Part shown: positions 41,473 to 49,548 of the stretch, in pieces
Position numbering within the stretch: position 1 is the first letter of the stretch
Layout: every line of letters begins with the position of its first letter
Program-made: the position numbers and the translations under genes
The notes under the pieces: generated by a model
What the model was told of the DNA's origin: nothing
Database searches by the model: none
Seen by the model: the letters and a program-made list of their open reading frames with translations, nothing else
Assembly: GCA_964584775.1 (NCBI GenBank)
Contig: CAZPBC010000001.1
Span: 35,526-99,525, forward strand
From: CAZPBC01 sp964584775
GTDB lineage: Bacteria > Chlamydiota > Chlamydiia > Chlamydiales > SLFE01
Length of the DNA: 64,000 bases
Reading direction: 5' to 3'

Positions 41473-42167
41473 TGAGTGCTTACACAGACCATGCGGTCGA
41501 TGAACTGATTGAACGGTATGGGGTGAAGACGATCAAAAAGAAACTCATCCCTTTTCTGACAGAACAGAGAAAAGCGCGTCTAGAAGAGGTCCTTGCATCT
41601 CGACTCACTTCTGTCCAGGTCTGCATGGAGTCACCGCACGATGTCCACAATGCAATGGCAGTGGTACGCAGCGCAGAAGCTTTCGGAGTTTCGCACATTC
41701 ACCTGATCGATACAGAGTTGAGAAAACGGCGCGGCAAAGGGACCACAAAAGGCTCGGTCCAGTGGACACACATGCACCTCTACTCCGACCTCGACCACTT
41801 TCTTCAAAAGAGACCTGATGGATACAAACTGTGCGGTGCTTCGCTTGAAGGGTCGGTCCCGTTGAGTGAAGTTCCTGTCGATGAGCCGCTCATCCTGCTC
41901 TTCGGAAATGAGAAGAGGGGGTTGAGTCCTGAAGCGATCGAAGCATGTGATCTCACCTTCCAGATTCCGATGGTGGGGATGGTCGAGAGTCTCAACCTCT
42001 CCGTCTCAGCTGGCATCGCCGTACGTGAAGTCGCCGAGCGGCGGCGGCAGCGGATAGGGCGATCTGGAGATCTTGAGGGTGAAGAACTTGAGCTGGAGCA
42101 TGCTTTTTTTCTCCTTCGGGGAGAAGGAATCCCCACGGCAAAAAAATATCTCGAAGCCATGACGTAA
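41472..42167 (+). CDS. trmH: TrmH-type tRNA (guanosine-2'-O-)-methyltransferase
   Basis: A 231-residue SPOUT methyltransferase. Motif 1 is NAMAVVRSAEAFGVSHIHLI, motif 2 LILLFGNEKRGLSPEAIEAC, motif 3 FQIPMVGMVESLNLSVSAGI. The long N-terminal helix and C-terminal helix are as in TrmH (SpoU), which methylates G18 of tRNA, so this assignment is favoured over 23S rRNA enzymes. Start overlaps the preceding stop by one base (TGATG). Confidence 0.9.
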   Translation: MSAYTDHAVDELIERYGVKTIKKKLIPFLTEQRKARLEEVLASRLTSVQVCMESPHDVHNAMAVVRSAEAFGVSHIHLIDTELRKRRGKGTTKGSVQWTHMHLYSDLDHFLQKRPDGYKLCGASLEGSVPLSEVPVDEPLILLFGNEKRGLSPEAIEACDLTFQIPMVGMVESLNLSVSAGIAVREVAERRRQRIGRSGDLEGEELELEHAFFLLRGEGIPTAKKYLEAMT

Positions 42168-42194
42168 AAGTCTGATATCGTTAATGTGAGGAAC

Positions 42195-43151
42195 ATGAAA
42201 GCTGTACTTATCCGCACCTTTGGGGGGAGTGAGACTCTCACAATTGAAGAGGTCGACACCCCCGAACCGAAAGAAAACGAAATTCTGATTGAAACCTCCT
42301 ATGCTGCTGTCAACCCAGTGGATTGGAAGATCCGTGAAGGCTGGTTGAAAAAACGTCTCGAGCATGTTTTTCCCATCATTCCGGGATGGGATGTCGCTGG
42401 AACCGTTGCCCGTGTGGGGTCGATGGTCGATGATTTTAAAGTGGGTGACCGTGTCTTCTCCTACGCTCGAAAGCCCGTCGTTCAATGGGGAACCTACGCT
42501 GAATATGTGACCGTCCGCGCCGACCATGTCGCCCGGATCCCAGACTCGCTCTCTGATGCAGAAGCAGCTTCGATTCCGCTCGTGGGATTAACCGCCTGGC
42601 AGTCTCTCTTTGACAAAGGAGACCTTCGCGAAGGTCAAACGGTTCTCATCCATGCCGGAGCGGGAGGAGTGGGGAGCCTCGCTATCCAGCTCGCCAAATG
42701 GAAAGGAGCAAAAATCTACACAACAGCCTCTTCTCGCAATTATGACTATGTCAAATCTCTTGGAGCCGATGTGGTGATCGACTACACGAACCAAGACTTT
42801 GAAGAGGAGATGAAAAAGCTAGAACCACAAGGTGTCGATCTTGTGCTCGACTGCGTGGGAGAAACGGTTTTTGAGAAAAGCATCCAACTCGTCAAAAAGG
42901 GAGGCTGGCTCATCTCGATCTGCCGTCTTTTTGTCGACCGACGCATCGATGAACACTACGGAATTCACACAGGCTATATCTTTGTTGAACCTGATGGAGA
43001 AGAGCTACAGTATCTCGCTCGTCTCCTCGATGAGAGAAAGGTCAAACCTCCTCACCTAGTCGAATACCCGCTCAAAGATGTCGCTCAGGCCCACGATGCG
43101 GTGTACAAAGGCCATACTCAGGGAAAAGTGTTACTGAAGGTCAAAGGATGA
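42195..43151 (+). CDS. MDR-family NADP-dependent quinone oxidoreductase
   Basis: A 318-residue medium-chain dehydrogenase/reductase of the zinc-free quinone-reductase type. GroES-like N-domain (YAAVNPVDWKIREGW), PGWDVAGTVARVGS, and the nucleotide fold IHAGAGGVGSLAIQLAKWKG. The zinc-ligand cysteines of alcohol dehydrogenases are absent. ATG at 42195 has GAGG upstream; a GTG 3 codons earlier is the alternative. The stop overlaps the tspO start by 4 nt (ATGA). Confidence 0.9.
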   Translation: MKAVLIRTFGGSETLTIEEVDTPEPKENEILIETSYAAVNPVDWKIREGWLKKRLEHVFPIIPGWDVAGTVARVGSMVDDFKVGDRVFSYARKPVVQWGTYAEYVTVRADHVARIPDSLSDAEAASIPLVGLTAWQSLFDKGDLREGQTVLIHAGAGGVGSLAIQLAKWKGAKIYTTASSRNYDYVKSLGADVVIDYTNQDFEEEMKKLEPQGVDLVLDCVGETVFEKSIQLVKKGGWLISICRLFVDRRIDEHYGIHTGYIFVEPDGEELQYLARLLDERKVKPPHLVEYPLKDVAQAHDAVYKGHTQGKVLLKVKG

Positions 43152-43621
43152 CACCAGAAAAACTCAAAAGCCTCCTTGCGTTTGTGGGGATCGTTCTTTT
43201 TGTTCAACTCATCGGAAGCTACGCCTCTTCGTATGGAATTGAAGAGTGGTACCCTGGACTCAGCCGCCCCATCTTTTCTCCTCCTGAGTGGATCTTCCCT
43301 CCCGTTTGGACCTTGCTCTACTTTATGGTTGCCGTCGCAGGCTGGTTGGTCTACCAAAACTCTTCGGGAGAAGAGCGTCACCTAGCGATGACTCTTTGGG
43401 GAATCCAGCTGGTCTTGAATGGACTCTGGCCTTGGTTTTTCTTTGTGATGAAAAGCCCTCGAGTCGCTCTCTATGATATCGGGTTACTCTGGATTGTGGT
43501 TGCTGTTTCTATTCTTTACTTCTGGAAGTTCAGCCGCCTCGCCTCGTTCCTTCTCCTACCCTACTTCTTCTGGGTCGGCTTCGCAGGCGTTCTTAGCACC
43601 TGGATCTTCTGGTACAATTAG
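43148..43621 (+). CDS. tspO: TspO/MBR-family membrane protein
   Basis: A 157-residue five-helix protein of the TspO/benzodiazepine-receptor family, which binds porphyrins and other hydrophobic ligands. Motifs: SRPIFSPPEWIFPPVWTLLY, WGIQLVLNGLWPWFFF and LLPYFFWVGFAGVLSTWIFW. Length and Trp/Pro placement are standard. Last gene of the forward operon from nhaD. Confidence 0.92.
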   Translation: MTPEKLKSLLAFVGIVLFVQLIGSYASSYGIEEWYPGLSRPIFSPPEWIFPPVWTLLYFMVAVAGWLVYQNSSGEERHLAMTLWGIQLVLNGLWPWFFFVMKSPRVALYDIGLLWIVVAVSILYFWKFSRLASFLLLPYFFWVGFAGVLSTWIFWYN

Positions 43622-43646
43622 CCTGATGGTGTATGAAAAAATTGGG

Positions 43647-44390
43647 CTAGTCTGGCACGTTCCATCTTCTTTTAAGCTCCTTCATCTCACATTCGTGACA
43701 AGGTAAAATGCTGAGAAAAAGTCTCTGAGAATCGATTTTTGGTTCAGAGTGCAGAGCTGAAAATCTTGAGTTCCCCACAACAAAGATCGCACCTTGACCT
43801 ATTCTTGGTTGCTCAGCTTCATCTTTTTGAAAGACCTCTGCCAAGAAAGCTCTATCATCGGAATGGTCTTCGTATAGGGATCTCATCTCTTCGTCTAGTG
43901 GCATGAAATAGGTGGAGGGCCCTTTTAAAGTCGTGGCGAACTTGTACTGGGCACCATAATCCGGAGCATAATAACTTCCATCTGTATGCCATCTAGGAGT
44001 GTTGTAGACTTCATTAGGGGTGTAAGCTCGTAGAGAAATCCATGCCGTCTCCTTTTGAGAAGCCTTAGAAACATTGAAAACAATTTTCTCAATGATTTCT
44101 GAAGCTGCTTGGATGAGAGCTTCTTCATTGTTACACACATCTCTTAAAAACTGTAGACATTCTGATTTGAGGAGTGCGAGTTCACCAAATTGATTGTAAA
44201 CCATTCCTTGAGAGATGTGCAGGCTTTCAAAAACTTCGAGATCTTCTTTCGTCAGACCTAGGTCAAAGCAGGTGTAGCTCATTGGAACTAAGCTAGAGAA
44301 CTCCGACCAGATCTCCTGAACAATCTCTTTTTCTTGAAGAGGGGATGCTTGAAGTGTTGAGCAGAGTAATAAAGTCAAAAGCCATTTCAT
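43647..44390 (-). CDS. Exported 2-oxoglutarate/Fe(II) oxygenase-like protein
   Basis: A 247-residue protein with signal peptide (MKWLLTLLLCSTLQASP). The C-terminal half has a double-stranded beta-helix metal-binding pattern: PRWHTDGSYY (His135-x-Asp137), then SALHSEPKIDSQRLFLSI (His214 and Arg223), as in Fe(II)/2-oxoglutarate oxygenases (DUF1826-like). Such enzymes hydroxylate substrates using O2. A signal peptide on this fold is unusual. Last gene before the alcohol dehydrogenase (12 nt). Confidence 0.75.
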   Translation of the reverse strand: MKWLLTLLLCSTLQASPLQEKEIVQEIWSEFSSLVPMSYTCFDLGLTKEDLEVFESLHISQGMVYNQFGELALLKSECLQFLRDVCNNEEALIQAASEIIEKIVFNVSKASQKETAWISLRAYTPNEVYNTPRWHTDGSYYAPDYGAQYKFATTLKGPSTYFMPLDEEMRSLYEDHSDDRAFLAEVFQKDEAEQPRIGQGAIFVVGNSRFSALHSEPKIDSQRLFLSILPCHECEMKELKRRWNVPD

Positions 44391-44402
44391 CGGTGTTCTC
44401 CA

Positions 44403-45389
44403 TTATGTGTTTATCAGAACAGCGGATCCGCTGAATTTTCCACCTTCGAGATCGTAGAGGGCGTCGTTCACTTTAGTGAGGGGGTAAGGGGTGGTTTTTG
44501 CAACGATATGTAGCTCCCGTGCGAGTGCGAAATACTCTTCTCCATCGTCACGGGTGAGATTAGCGACGGAGGTGAGGGTCCTCTCTTGCCAGAGAAGGGA
44601 GTAGGGGAAGGCAGGGATGTCCGTCATGTAGATGCCTGCCGAGACCACAATCCCTCCCTTTTCGAGTGCTTTAAGGGATCGGGGGACCAGAAGCCCTACA
44701 GGAGCAAAGAGGATGGAGCCCTCCAGCATCTTAGGCGGTAGGTCATTGCTGCTTCCTGCCCACACGGCACCCATGTTTCGGGCCAGCTCTTGCTTGGTTT
44801 CGTCGCCCTCTTTGGTGAAGACATAGACCTCTTTGCCTTCATAGACAGCCAGCTGAAGAAGGAGATGAGCGGCGGCCCCAAATCCCCAGAAACCGATTTT
44901 CCTGCAATGGCGTATCGCTTTATAGGCACGGAATCCAATGAGTCCAGCACAGAGAAGAGGCGAGGCGTGGAGGTCATCATACTTTTCTGGGAGGGGGAAG
45001 GCATACGCCTCACGTGCGACCATCTTTTCTGCAAACCCTCCAGGAAGGTCAAAGCCTGTAAACTGCGCGTGGTCGCAGAGGTTTTCTTTGCCTGCTTTAC
45101 AAAAGCGGCAGACGCCGCAGGTCGATCCCAACCACGGGACACCGATCCGCTCTCCCACGCGGAAGCGGTTTGCTTGGCTTCCACACTCGATCACTTCACC
45201 GACCACCTGATGGCCTGGAATGATGGGATAGGCGGGGGGAATCAACTCTCCTAAAAAGATATGAAGGTCTGTGCGGCAGACACCACACGTATGGATCCGA
45301 AGAAGGACCTGATCCTCTTTTGGCCTGGGGTCTTCCACCTCTTCAATTTGAAGCGGAGATTTTGGAGTGTGGAGTAGGGCAGCTTTCAT
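44403..45389 (-). CDS. Zinc-dependent alcohol dehydrogenase (AdhA-like)
   Basis: A 328-residue zinc MDR alcohol dehydrogenase. Catalytic zinc Cys in TCGVCRTDLHIF. The second ligand region is IPGHQVVGEVIECG (GHQ instead of GHE, as in AdhA-like members). The structural-zinc cysteines are CGVCRFCKAGKENLC. The nucleotide fold begins IGFWGFGAAAHLLLQLAVYEG. Oxidises or reduces small alcohols/aldehydes with NAD(P). Upstream of, and likely co-transcribed with, the oxygenase-like gene. Confidence 0.92.
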   Translation of the reverse strand: MKAALLHTPKSPLQIEEVEDPRPKEDQVLLRIHTCGVCRTDLHIFLGELIPPAYPIIPGHQVVGEVIECGSQANRFRVGERIGVPWLGSTCGVCRFCKAGKENLCDHAQFTGFDLPGGFAEKMVAREAYAFPLPEKYDDLHASPLLCAGLIGFRAYKAIRHCRKIGFWGFGAAAHLLLQLAVYEGKEVYVFTKEGDETKQELARNMGAVWAGSSNDLPPKMLEGSILFAPVGLLVPRSLKALEKGGIVVSAGIYMTDIPAFPYSLLWQERTLTSVANLTRDDGEEYFALARELHIVAKTTPYPLTKVNDALYDLEGGKFSGSAVLINT

Positions 45390-45415
45390 ACCCGGAGTCT
45401 ACCTGCCTGGATATT

Positions 45416-46426
45416 TCATGAACAGGTCAAACGCAGTGCGTGCAGAAGGAGTTGTAGCTCTTCTGACTCGGACTCACGTATCAAATCTGTAGCACTCCTT
45501 CCTTCTGCGTCGGGGATATCCCACCTTGCACCCGAATGGATTAAAACTTCTGCAGCTTGAACCTCTCCTTTAAGGATCGCCCAGTGGAGTGCCGTACGCA
45601 GTTTCGTTTTATTGCTGTCTTGAGCGTCGATCTCTGCACCCCTATTGAGTAATACACTGATATCCTCCACGCTCCCGCAAGCAGACGCGCGGCGGAGGGC
45701 TGTTTCTGCAGTCGGTAAATGGGGTTCAGTCTTTGTTCGATAGCGTTGTAACACGCTCTCTAGCGATCTGGTGGTCTCTAGTCTGGATGTGGCAACTTTG
45801 TCGACTGCGATTTCTTTTTCAATGAGTGCAATCTGATTCCGGATATCACCAAGTAGAGGATGGTCACCAGGGAAGTGAGCTTCGTAAAGACGGAGTGTCT
45901 TCTGTAGCTCTTCTAAGGCTTTCTCCCAATTTCCCAGATGATGATAAATTCGTCCAAGGAGTTCGTGGGTTCTTCCAAGGCTTGAGTGACCTATACCATA
46001 GTACGCTTCTTGAATGGCTAGAGCTCTTTCGGCCAGAGCGCGTGCGTAGTCATACTGTCCTAACTGTAGATGCACTTCTCCAAGGAAAAGATAAGTGTTA
46101 GCAACAACGATGTGATCACAGCCGTAGTGCATTTCTTGAATGGCTAAAGCTCTTACGGCCAAATCATGCGCTTGAGCGCACTTCTCTAGCTTGAGGTAAA
46201 TTGTACCGAGAAACACCAGAGTGTTTGCAACGACGAAGTGATCACAGCCACAGCATTTTTCTTGAATCTCCAAAGCTTCTTGAGCTGCTCTCAATGCAAG
46301 TTCTAGCTCATTTTTTTTTAGGAATTCATCAGCTTGTTCGAGAAGCTGATCAGCTATGTCAAGCGGCGTCTCTAGAGGAGCAGTAGCAGGTTGAGTGCCG
46401 GCTGTTATGGAGCTAGGGGGATTCAT
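45416..46426 (-). CDS. Kinesin-light-chain-type TPR plus ankyrin protein
   Basis: A 336-residue protein combining two eukaryote-type repeat families. Residues about 25-195 hold four tetratricopeptide repeats of the 42-residue kinesin-light-chain kind (for example YGCDHIVVANTYLFLGEVHL and LAERALAIQEAYYG). Residues about 235-330 hold three ankyrin repeats (AEIDAQDSNKTKLRTALHWA, GARWDIPDAEGRSATDLIRE). No catalytic motif. Both repeats bind proteins; a host- or partner-binding role is likely. Located among effector-like genes but could be internal. Confidence 0.85.
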   Translation of the reverse strand: MNPPSSITAGTQPATAPLETPLDIADQLLEQADEFLKKNELELALRAAQEALEIQEKCCGCDHFVVANTLVFLGTIYLKLEKCAQAHDLAVRALAIQEMHYGCDHIVVANTYLFLGEVHLQLGQYDYARALAERALAIQEAYYGIGHSSLGRTHELLGRIYHHLGNWEKALEELQKTLRLYEAHFPGDHPLLGDIRNQIALIEKEIAVDKVATSRLETTRSLESVLQRYRTKTEPHLPTAETALRRASACGSVEDISVLLNRGAEIDAQDSNKTKLRTALHWAILKGEVQAAEVLIHSGARWDIPDAEGRSATDLIRESESEELQLLLHALRLTCS

Positions 46427-46484
46427 AATGGATTAAAGATGCCGTACGGTTGAGAAAAATACAAGGAGCTCATTTTTCGCTAAG

Positions 46485-47228
46485 CTATCTCACGAGGAGG
46501 TAGCCGAGTGTGCGGTAGTAGAGAAAAAAGAGTGGTTTGAAGAGGGCGGAGCCCACCGGAGAGAGGACGACGGCGTTCCAGGTCATATGGTTGGTGATAC
46601 AGGGGAGGAGGCTGCCGGTATCGTTGCGCAGTTCGCTGAGGATCAGCCCCCCGACGAGAGTGACGGTCATCTGGATGATAGCGACCTCAATGCGAGTGTA
46701 GTTGCGCAGGTGGAGGAGGGAAAAGAGGCCGTTCGTCAGTGTTGTTGAGAAGAGATGGCTGATCCGTTCGCTCTCTGCCTTGTCGTAGAAGGGGTAGGTG
46801 ACGACGCGGACCACCAGCCAAGTCGTGGTCTGAAGGAGACCGCGGAAGAGGAGCTCTTCTAAAAGAGGAGCGGCAATAATCGCATCGTAGTATTGCAGAG
46901 AACCTGTACTTTTGCTGTGGCGGTAGAAGAGGTCAGCAAAGAGTTCTCGGCTCGCTCCAAAGAAGATCTCAAAAGCGATGATGGAAATGGAGAGTGTGCA
47001 GCCCACAGCAGTCGAGATCCAAACCGCAGCAAAAGTGATGGTGAGTCCTGTCGCAACGCCGAGGGCTGCCTGTGCAAAGTAGCGTTGATAAAAAGGGAGC
47101 TGATTGATCTTATCCACAGTCGACTGATAGGTCGAATAGAGGGATTTGCACTGCGTGGTGACAAACCCTGTAAAAGAATTTTGAGGGGAGCTGGTGATAG
47201 GCTGAGCAATCATTGCACAAGCGATCAT
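46485..47228 (-). CDS. CPBP-family intramembrane metalloprotease
   Basis: A 247-residue membrane protein with the CPBP (CAAX-protease/bacteriocin-processing) motifs: EELLFRGLLQ (Glu-Glu-x3-Arg), FSLLHLRN (F-x3-H) and NHMTWNAVVL (His-x3-Asn). Hydrophobic helices precede and surround them. Family members are glutamic intramembrane proteases or membrane proteins. 18 nt downstream of the alpha/beta hydrolase gene, so co-transcribed. Confidence 0.85.
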   Translation of the reverse strand: MIACAMIAQPITSSPQNSFTGFVTTQCKSLYSTYQSTVDKINQLPFYQRYFAQAALGVATGLTITFAAVWISTAVGCTLSISIIAFEIFFGASRELFADLFYRHSKSTGSLQYYDAIIAAPLLEELLFRGLLQTTTWLVVRVVTYPFYDKAESERISHLFSTTLTNGLFSLLHLRNYTRIEVAIIQMTVTLVGGLILSELRNDTGSLLPCITNHMTWNAVVLSPVGSALFKPLFFLYYRTLGYLLVR

Positions 47229-47246
47229 ACACCAGGGCTGTTAAGA

Positions 47247-48017
47247 TTACTTTAAGAACTTGATCAAAGAGCTGTAGAAGAGCTCAGGATCCTCTAAATG
47301 GGGGACGTGCGCTGCTTTTTCAAAAATCACTTGAGAAGAGTGTTTCAATTTGCTTCGGACGGTCTCGATAAAGCGAAGAGGGGTGATGATATCCTCATCC
47401 CCATGTAAAATCAGGGTCTCAGCTTCGATCTGAGGGAGGTAGGGGAGCCCATTGTACTTCTGGAGGGCGTCGTATTGGCACCAGAAGCCTTCGACACTTT
47501 GTTGATGCGAGGCTTGAACATAAAAGGAGACAATGGCTTCCACGTCGTGGTCATTTTCTAGAAAACGGTTGGAGAAGATCCAAGGGAGGAGCGCCCTCGC
47601 GATTTTCTCTTTGGGGTGTCCCTCCTCGTGAAGTTGCCCTAAAAAGCGGAAAGCGTGCTCACCCACCTTCGTTCTCTTAAAAAAAGTACTCATAAGAACG
47701 AGCTTATCGACCCTTTCTGGGTGCTTCGCAGCGATGACCTGTGAGATCGCAGAGCCCATCGAGTGGCCTAGAAGGTGGAATTTATCCAGCTCATAGGGAT
47801 CGAGTGTTTTTAAAATATCCTCTGCCATCGACTCGATGGTACAGCCATTCGAGGGGATATAGGAGCGTCCAGAGCCTGGATTATCGATAAAATAGAGGGT
47901 GAACTCCTTGGCGAGACGCTCCTGAAAGAGTGTCCAGCTCTGGTGGTCCGCAGTAAACCCTGAAATCAGGACGAGTGGAGGGCCCTCACCCACGCTTTTA
48001 TGATAGATTTCTGTCAT
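47247..48017 (-). CDS. Alpha/beta-hydrolase fold protein
   Basis: A 256-residue hydrolase with oxyanion region LISGFTADHQSWTLFQ. Nucleophile elbow LLGHSMGSAISQVIAAKHPE (Ser near residue 100), acid in LHGDEDIITP and His in AAHVPHLEDP. Similar to small esterases and pimeloyl-ACP esterase-like enzymes; substrate unknown. First gene of a pair with the CPBP protease. Confidence 0.9.
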   Translation of the reverse strand: MTEIYHKSVGEGPPLVLISGFTADHQSWTLFQERLAKEFTLYFIDNPGSGRSYIPSNGCTIESMAEDILKTLDPYELDKFHLLGHSMGSAISQVIAAKHPERVDKLVLMSTFFKRTKVGEHAFRFLGQLHEEGHPKEKIARALLPWIFSNRFLENDHDVEAIVSFYVQASHQQSVEGFWCQYDALQKYNGLPYLPQIEAETLILHGDEDIITPLRFIETVRSKLKHSSQVIFEKAAHVPHLEDPELFYSSLIKFLK

Positions 48018-48138
48018 CGTTCTAAAAATTTCTTTATACCAGCTCTACGATTTCCAGCTTGGATATTCATGAAAAACCGGGGAAATGGACTAAAAAGTTC
48101 GTGAAATTCAGCATAACTCTCTCGAAAAGAGTGGATTC

Positions 48139-48167
48139 GCCCCTTCTTCAAATGAAGGGGGCTTTTT
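48139..48167 (+). terminator. Rightward intrinsic-terminator-like hairpin
   Basis: GCCCCTTC, a short loop and GAAGGGGGC followed by TTTTT (48163-48167). No rightward gene ends here, as the nearest rightward stop is at 43621, so it may end a short unannotated transcript or lie in a leader. Confidence 0.45.
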
Positions 48168-48170
48168 GGA

Positions 48171-48296
48171 TAAATTAAAATTTTATTACTAATAAATCAC
48201 ATTAACAGAATATTAACAATTGTTTAACATTCAATTTAATATTCATCGTTATAATTTTACTATATTTTAAATTATAATAATCCAAATTTAGGAGAT
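48171..48296 (+). promoter_or_regulatory. AT-rich leader before the first VCA-like gene
   Basis: Very AT-rich sequence (runs such as TTTAAATTATAATAATCC) much lower in G+C than the surroundings. It contains several possible -10-like hexamers but no sigma-54 site. A TTAGGAGATT ribosome site at its end serves the gene at 48304. Likely strong promoter or silencer-binding DNA. Confidence 0.4.
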
Positions 48297-48303
48297 TAAT
48301 AGT

Positions 48304-49350
48304 ATGACAGTAACGAATGTACCAAGTAGTTCACCCTCAATGGGAGGACCCATTGACCCAACACCAATAAGTCAGAAGCAAGACCCTGCTTCTGAGGCTC
48401 AAAAAATGATGGATAAGAGCCAGCAAAATGAGCGGCTACAGCTCGCATACGATGCTGAAGCGAAGCTCGATGCACAGCTCGGAGTACTCCAAGCTCTTGG
48501 AAAAGGCCATGAGGTCACTTATGACCACAAAAGCGAAACCTTTAAAGCCCATGGCACCTGGATCGATACCTTTAAAGCGAACCACTATTGGTTAGGGATG
48601 CTTCTAGTTTCCCCAACGACCATTTGGAGGTTTTTCACAGGAAGATCTGCTTTCCATACACTTGAGCAAATGAAATCTTACCAAGATGACTTCGAGAAAA
48701 CGATGAAGATTGCCGAGGGTGTTTTGACGAATCCTCAAATTGACCGTGCTTCACGTGAAAGAGTGGCAGCAAAATTTGTTTTGATTAAAGACGAAGCAGC
48801 TAAAGCCGTTCCGGGTCTAGCGAAAATTCGAGAGACCGTTGCTTATGCTCTTTCTGACGAAGTTCAACAAAAGTACGCTGACAGTGCGACAGATGATGAA
48901 ATGGATGAGATCCTCCAGAAAGGGGTTTCTTACTTTGGTGCTCAGCGAAGAAAAGCAATCGAGATGGCTCGTGCTCACCTCGTGGGAACAGCTGACAAAC
49001 CTGGTGAGATTGCAAAAGTTCAAGAGCTTTGGGCAACTCAACTTCCAGCAGTGATCGAATCGATTCAGCAAAAACTCGCTGAAGAGCGTGTCATGGGTGA
49101 ATCTCCAGCCGTCCCGCCGCTAGTTAGAGCTGAAGGGCATATGAACCTCATGAGTGCGATTCGTGGTGCTAGTCAAGCTGATCTAACCAAAGTATCTGCT
49201 CCTGAAACTACAGAGAGGTCAGTAGAGTCAGGGAATCCTCTGCGTGATGTTCTTGTTGGAGCGGTGGAACAAAGGAGAGGTGACCTGAACCCCGATAATG
49301 ATTCTGTTGATGAGGATGGTGATGATGATGATGGGTGGCTCGACGGCTAG
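48304..49350 (+). CDS. WASP-like VCA-module protein 1 (candidate Arp2/3 activator)
   Basis: A 348-residue protein; residues 1-260 are helical, with a hydrophobic patch (YWLGMLLVSPTTIWRFF) near residue 100. The C-terminus reads as a WASP-family VCA module in order. A WH2-like motif HMNLMSAIRGASQADLTKV (residues 279-297) matches the LLxxIR...LKxV pattern, with two extra residues before the LTKV. A C-like amphipathic helix (PLRDVLVGAVEQRRGDL, 312-328) compares with N-WASP IVGALMEVMQKRSKAI. An acidic tail follows with one Trp (VDEDGDDDDGWLDG, 335-348). WH2 binds actin; C and A bind Arp2/3. Paralogue of the next gene. No homology search was run; the function is inferred from this ordered set. Confidence 0.8.
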   Translation: MTVTNVPSSSPSMGGPIDPTPISQKQDPASEAQKMMDKSQQNERLQLAYDAEAKLDAQLGVLQALGKGHEVTYDHKSETFKAHGTWIDTFKANHYWLGMLLVSPTTIWRFFTGRSAFHTLEQMKSYQDDFEKTMKIAEGVLTNPQIDRASRERVAAKFVLIKDEAAKAVPGLAKIRETVAYALSDEVQQKYADSATDDEMDEILQKGVSYFGAQRRKAIEMARAHLVGTADKPGEIAKVQELWATQLPAVIESIQQKLAEERVMGESPAVPPLVRAEGHMNLMSAIRGASQADLTKVSAPETTERSVESGNPLRDVLVGAVEQRRGDLNPDNDSVDEDGDDDDGWLDG

Positions 49351-49389
49351 AGCTAAAAGCCTGAATTTTGCTTAAGGCATCGATAAGAG

Positions 49390-49442
49390 ATCTCCCTCTT
49401 GGAATGGGCTTGAGGCCCTTCCCTTGAGGGAGATTTTTTTTT
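49390..49442 (+). terminator. Intrinsic terminator after VCA-like gene 1
   Basis: Outer arms ATCTCCCTC (49390-49398) and GAGGGAGAT (49426-49434) with an inner GGGCTTGAGGCCC hairpin, then a run of T. It separates the two VCA-like genes transcriptionally. Confidence 0.9.
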
Positions 49443-49489
49443 AAGTTTTAGGGCTCGTTTTAGGTTTTTTTTTGGCATTTATAGCGCTG

Positions 49490-49507
49490 TTGGCACGCCA
49501 ATTGCTT
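49490..49507 (+). promoter_or_regulatory. Near-perfect sigma-54 promoter of VCA-like gene 2
   Basis: TTGGCACGCCAATTGCTT matches the RpoN consensus TGGCACG-N4-TTGC. The -24 GG (49492-49493) and -12 GC (49504-49505) are 10 nt apart. Predicted start near 49517, with an AGGAGG ribosome site 5' of the ATG at 49549. It implies activator-dependent, probably developmental-stage, expression. Confidence 0.88.
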
Positions 49508-49548
49508 AATTCTCTCCTATGAAATCAAAATCTTAGGAGGATTGAATT

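Noticed and set aside
48060..48170. Possible tRNA in the leader of the VCA-like gene
   Set aside because: Contains one hairpin only; no cloverleaf.
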